Shown here: one piece after another, positions 63,747 to 64,000 of the stretch
Layout: every line of letters begins with the position of its first letter
Numbering within the stretch: position 1 is the first letter of the stretch
Origin: Norana najaformis
Lineage: Eukaryota; Annelida; Clitellata; Crassiclitellata; Hormogastridae
NCBI GenBank assembly: GCA_964023275.1
Contig: OZ029922.1
Coordinates: 1,818,741 to 1,882,740, forward strand
Length of the DNA: 64,000 nt
Direction of reading: 5' to 3'
Notes under the pieces: model-generated
Told to the model about the DNA's origin: nothing
The model's database searches: none
What the model saw: only the letters and a program-made list of their open reading frames with translations
Position numbers and translations under genes: made by a program

Positions 63747-64000
63747 ACTAGTTCTGACTATCTCCCACTTCTCCCTATAAGTTCTGACTATCTCCCACTT
63801 CTCCCTATAAGTTCTGACTATCTCCCACTTCTCCCTATAAGTTCTGACTATCTCCCACTTCTCCCTATAAGTTCTGACTATCTCCCACTTCTCCCTATAA
63901 GTTCTGACTATCTCCCACTTCTCCCTATAAGTTCTGACTATCTCCCACTTCTCCCTATAAGTTCTGACTATCTCCCACTTCTCCCTATAAGTTCTGACTA
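63747..64000. repeat. 30-bp tandem repeat running off the window
   Basis: Over eight virtually identical units of ttctgactatctcccacttc plus tccctataag continue to the last base. Confidence 0.97.

Overview
The window is nuclear DNA from an intron-rich, repeat-rich animal. Five genes have recognisable animal products, with spliced exons bounded by GT/AG sites. Many LINE and tRNA-derived SINE fragments and micro/minisatellites lie between and inside them. The gene set fits an invertebrate metazoan, but the sequence does not let me name the species. There is a 10-base N gap at 44784-44793.

Layout. (1) 650-5220, minus: a CYP2-clan cytochrome P450 whose heme-binding exon is not in the window. (2) 8959-13413, plus: a complete four-exon mitochondrial thiamine pyrophosphate carrier (SLC25A19). 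(3) 13781-14173, minus: an orphan 130-codon ORF behind a TATA-like box. (4) 14476-26159, minus: a NOC2L-type nucleolar protein with eleven exons resolved; its introns hold SINEs, LINE relics, a 370-bp triplicated segment and a Lys/Ser-like minisatellite. (5) 27865-30680, plus: an eight-unit polyubiquitin gene with a TATA box, a heat-shock element and a 5'UTR intron. (6) 36209-52944, plus: a gene of unknown function with two firm 5' exons and a possible last exon whose end resembles the C-terminus of PRAS40 (AKT1S1). Its intron holds a large satellite array in two opposite orientations (43500-49808). (7) 58169-62772, minus: a TNF-superfamily ligand, type II membrane protein. Two TNF-domain exons and a transmembrane exon are clear; the exon linking them is uncertain.

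The genes do not form a pathway or operon. They are ordinary neighbours: detoxification or steroid-type oxidation, mitochondrial cofactor import, ribosome biogenesis, ubiquitin supply and cytokine signalling.

The least ordinary parts are: the satellite, built from about 20-bp subunits combined in sixes (121 bp) and sevens (141 bp, which stays in frame); decayed duplicates of both ends of the last TNF exon; and two ubiquitin units carrying Gly at position 57 instead of Ser. I found no evidence of a wholly new system. Exon boundaries are read by eye from splice consensus and reading-frame phase.
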